Both the position numbers and the translations under genes were made by a program. The notes under the pieces were generated by a model. That model searched no databases. It was given only the letters and a program-made list of their open reading frames with translations, and was not told the DNA's origin. Of a DNA stretch of 35,202 nt, positions 34,134-35,202 are shown one piece after another (position 1 is the stretch's first letter; each line of letters opens with the position of its first letter). Source of the DNA: an uncultured Eubacterium sp. (GTDB lineage Bacteria > Bacillota > Clostridia > Lachnospirales > Lachnospiraceae); assembly GCA_945648485.1 (NCBI GenBank), contig CALZFR010000003.1:1-35202 (forward strand). The letters run 5' to 3'.

Positions 34134-35202
34134 TTACTTATTATTCTTAAGCTCAAGGTCTGCCCTGTCAAAAGCTTCTGAAATAGCAGCACCCGGCGCA
34201 ACCATTGGGAACACCTTGTCATCCTTGCCTATTACGCATTCAATCACACAAGGTATATTTAATTCAATAGCTTCCTTTAAGGCATTATCAAATGATTCAG
34301 AATCAGTTACTCTGTAAGCCTTTGCTCCCATTCCTTCTGATACTTTAACAAAATCAGTAACATCCTCAAGAACAGTTGCTGAATATCTCTGACCATAGAA
34401 CAAATCCTGCCACTGTCTTACCATACCAAGAACATGATTATTAAGAATAACCTCAATTACCGGAATATTATATCTTGTAGCTGTTGCCAGTTCATTCATG
34501 TTCATTCTGAAGCATCCGTCTCCGGCTATATTAATAACAACCTTATCCCTGCATCCAACTTTGGCGCCTATCGCTGCTCCAAGTCCATATCCCATTGTTC
34601 CAAGTCCTCCTGATGTCAGGAGCGTTCTTGGCTTCTTATAAGTATAATGCTGTGCAGCCCACATCTGATGCTGTCCTACATCTGTAGATATAATCGCTTC
34701 TCCCTTGGTAATGTCATATATATGTTCCATAACCAGCGGTCCATTAAGAATATCTTTTCTGTATGCCATTGGGAACTTAACCTTAAGTTCCTCAATCTCA
34801 TTAACCCAATCAGAATGATCCATCTGCTCGAGCTTGGCGTTAACACGCTTTAATACTTCAAGGGCATCTCCAATCACAGTAGCATCTGCCTTAATATTCT
34901 TATTAATCTCAGCAGGGTCTACGTCAAACTGGAGAATCTTCGCATTGCTTGCAAACTTCTTGGCATTACCTGTTACTCTGTCTGAGAAACGGGCACCAAT
35001 AACAATAAGAAGATCACATCGTGATACACCATAGTTAGATGCTTTTGTTCCATGCATACCCAGCATTCCTGAATATAATGGATCGGAACCGTCAAATGCG
35101 CCTTTACCCATAAGAGAATCCGTAACTGGAGCATTGATTTTATGTACAAATCTGCCAAGCTCCTCTGAAGCTCCCGAAGCAATTACTCCTCCACCTACAA
35201 AT
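34134..35202 (-). CDS. ilvB: Acetolactate synthase large subunit, 5' end off-window
   Basis: The frame stays open to the window end, beyond the track's internal ATG at 35111; the extra residues read FVGGGVIASGASEEL, a middle-domain motif of acetohydroxyacid synthase. About 355 of the usual 550-600 residues are present. The thiamine-diphosphate motif GDGCFRMN...NN (with VILNNHVLGM) and the E-x-x-x-x GQH region (STDVGQHQMWAAQHY) are intact. It condenses pyruvate with pyruvate or 2-oxobutyrate for valine, leucine and isoleucine synthesis and likely pairs with an IlvN not seen here. It ends 110 bases before serC, without a good hairpin terminator between. Confidence 0.95.
   Translation of the reverse strand, partial: FVGGGVIASGASEELGRFVHKINAPVTDSLMGKGAFDGSDPLYSGMLGMHGTKASNYGVSRCDLLIVIGARFSDRVTGNAKKFASNAKILQFDVDPAEINKNIKADATVIGDALEVLKRVNAKLEQMDHSDWVNEIEELKVKFPMAYRKDILNGPLVMEHIYDITKGEAIISTDVGQHQMWAAQHYTYKKPRTLLTSGGLGTMGYGLGAAIGAKVGCRDKVVINIAGDGCFRMNMNELATATRYNIPVIEVILNNHVLGMVRQWQDLFYGQRYSATVLEDVTDFVKVSEGMGAKAYRVTDSESFDNALKEAIELNIPCVIECVIGKDDKVFPMVAPGAAISEAFDRADLELKNNK

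Noticed and set aside
35109-35182. Minus ORF 34973-35182 in another frame near the window end
   Set aside because: Overlaps ilvB in a different frame; the ilvB frame has the known AHAS motifs.
1-35202. CRISPR array, tRNA/rRNA, insertion sequence or attachment site
   Set aside because: No repeated spacer pattern, no cloverleaf or rRNA stretch, no transposase or integrase ORF, and uniform strand and base use across the window.

Overview
The window looks like chromosome from a flagellated, low-GC Firmicute of the Clostridia, most likely family Lachnospiraceae (Lachnospira/Eubacterium eligens- or Roseburia-like). This rests on AT-rich codon use, GGAGG-type ribosome binding sites, CodY, sigma-K, RNase J, IreB and the Bacillus-like gene order; no species marker is visible. 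Every supported gene lies on the minus strand, so the biological order runs from high to low coordinates. No rRNA, tRNA, CRISPR array, insertion sequence or phage gene was seen, and no gene-free stretch exceeds 300 bases (the longest, 7539-7811, holds the codY terminator and the flagellar promoter).

Right part (35202 to 22961): the 3' two thirds of ilvB (cut by the window end); a serC-serA serine unit with its own promoter and strong terminator; a chemoreceptor plus DUF1015 unit; an esterase, a glycogen-branching-enzyme-like protein with altered catalytic residues, and an MscS channel; then a VTC-domain protein overlapping a DUF4956 membrane protein. Each unit ends in a recognisable hairpin, so this part is a string of short operons.

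Middle (22960 to 8700): a long unit resembling the B. subtilis yrzL-yrrK-yrzB-yrrL-yrrM-yrrN/O order: ireB, ruvX, a DUF1292 gene, (inserted rnj and ylbF), a stub of mltG, trmR and the U32 protein trhP. TrhP and TrmR together would make 5-methoxyuridine at the tRNA wobble base. After a nested hairpin come sigK, an aminopeptidase P, an unrecognised membrane-anchored protein with an internal repeat, then comM, dprA and topA.

Left part (8699 to 1): codY, preceded by a near-consensus CodY box touching its promoter, then a terminator and a sigma-28-like promoter, then flgB-flgC-fliE-fliF-fliG-fliH-fliI-fliJ-motE. This matches the start of the B. subtilis fla/che operon, with the codV-clpQ-clpY block and trmFO missing between topA and codY. 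The genes encode the rod base, MS ring, rotor switch and export ATPase with its stator and chaperone.

The most unusual items are the GlgB-like protein that has lost the catalytic nucleophile and carries a charged helical tail, a sigK gene without a pro-sequence whose start sits in a hairpin, a lone N-terminal MltG domain, and the 430-residue duplicated-domain membrane protein. I did not find an obvious new defence or mobile system.
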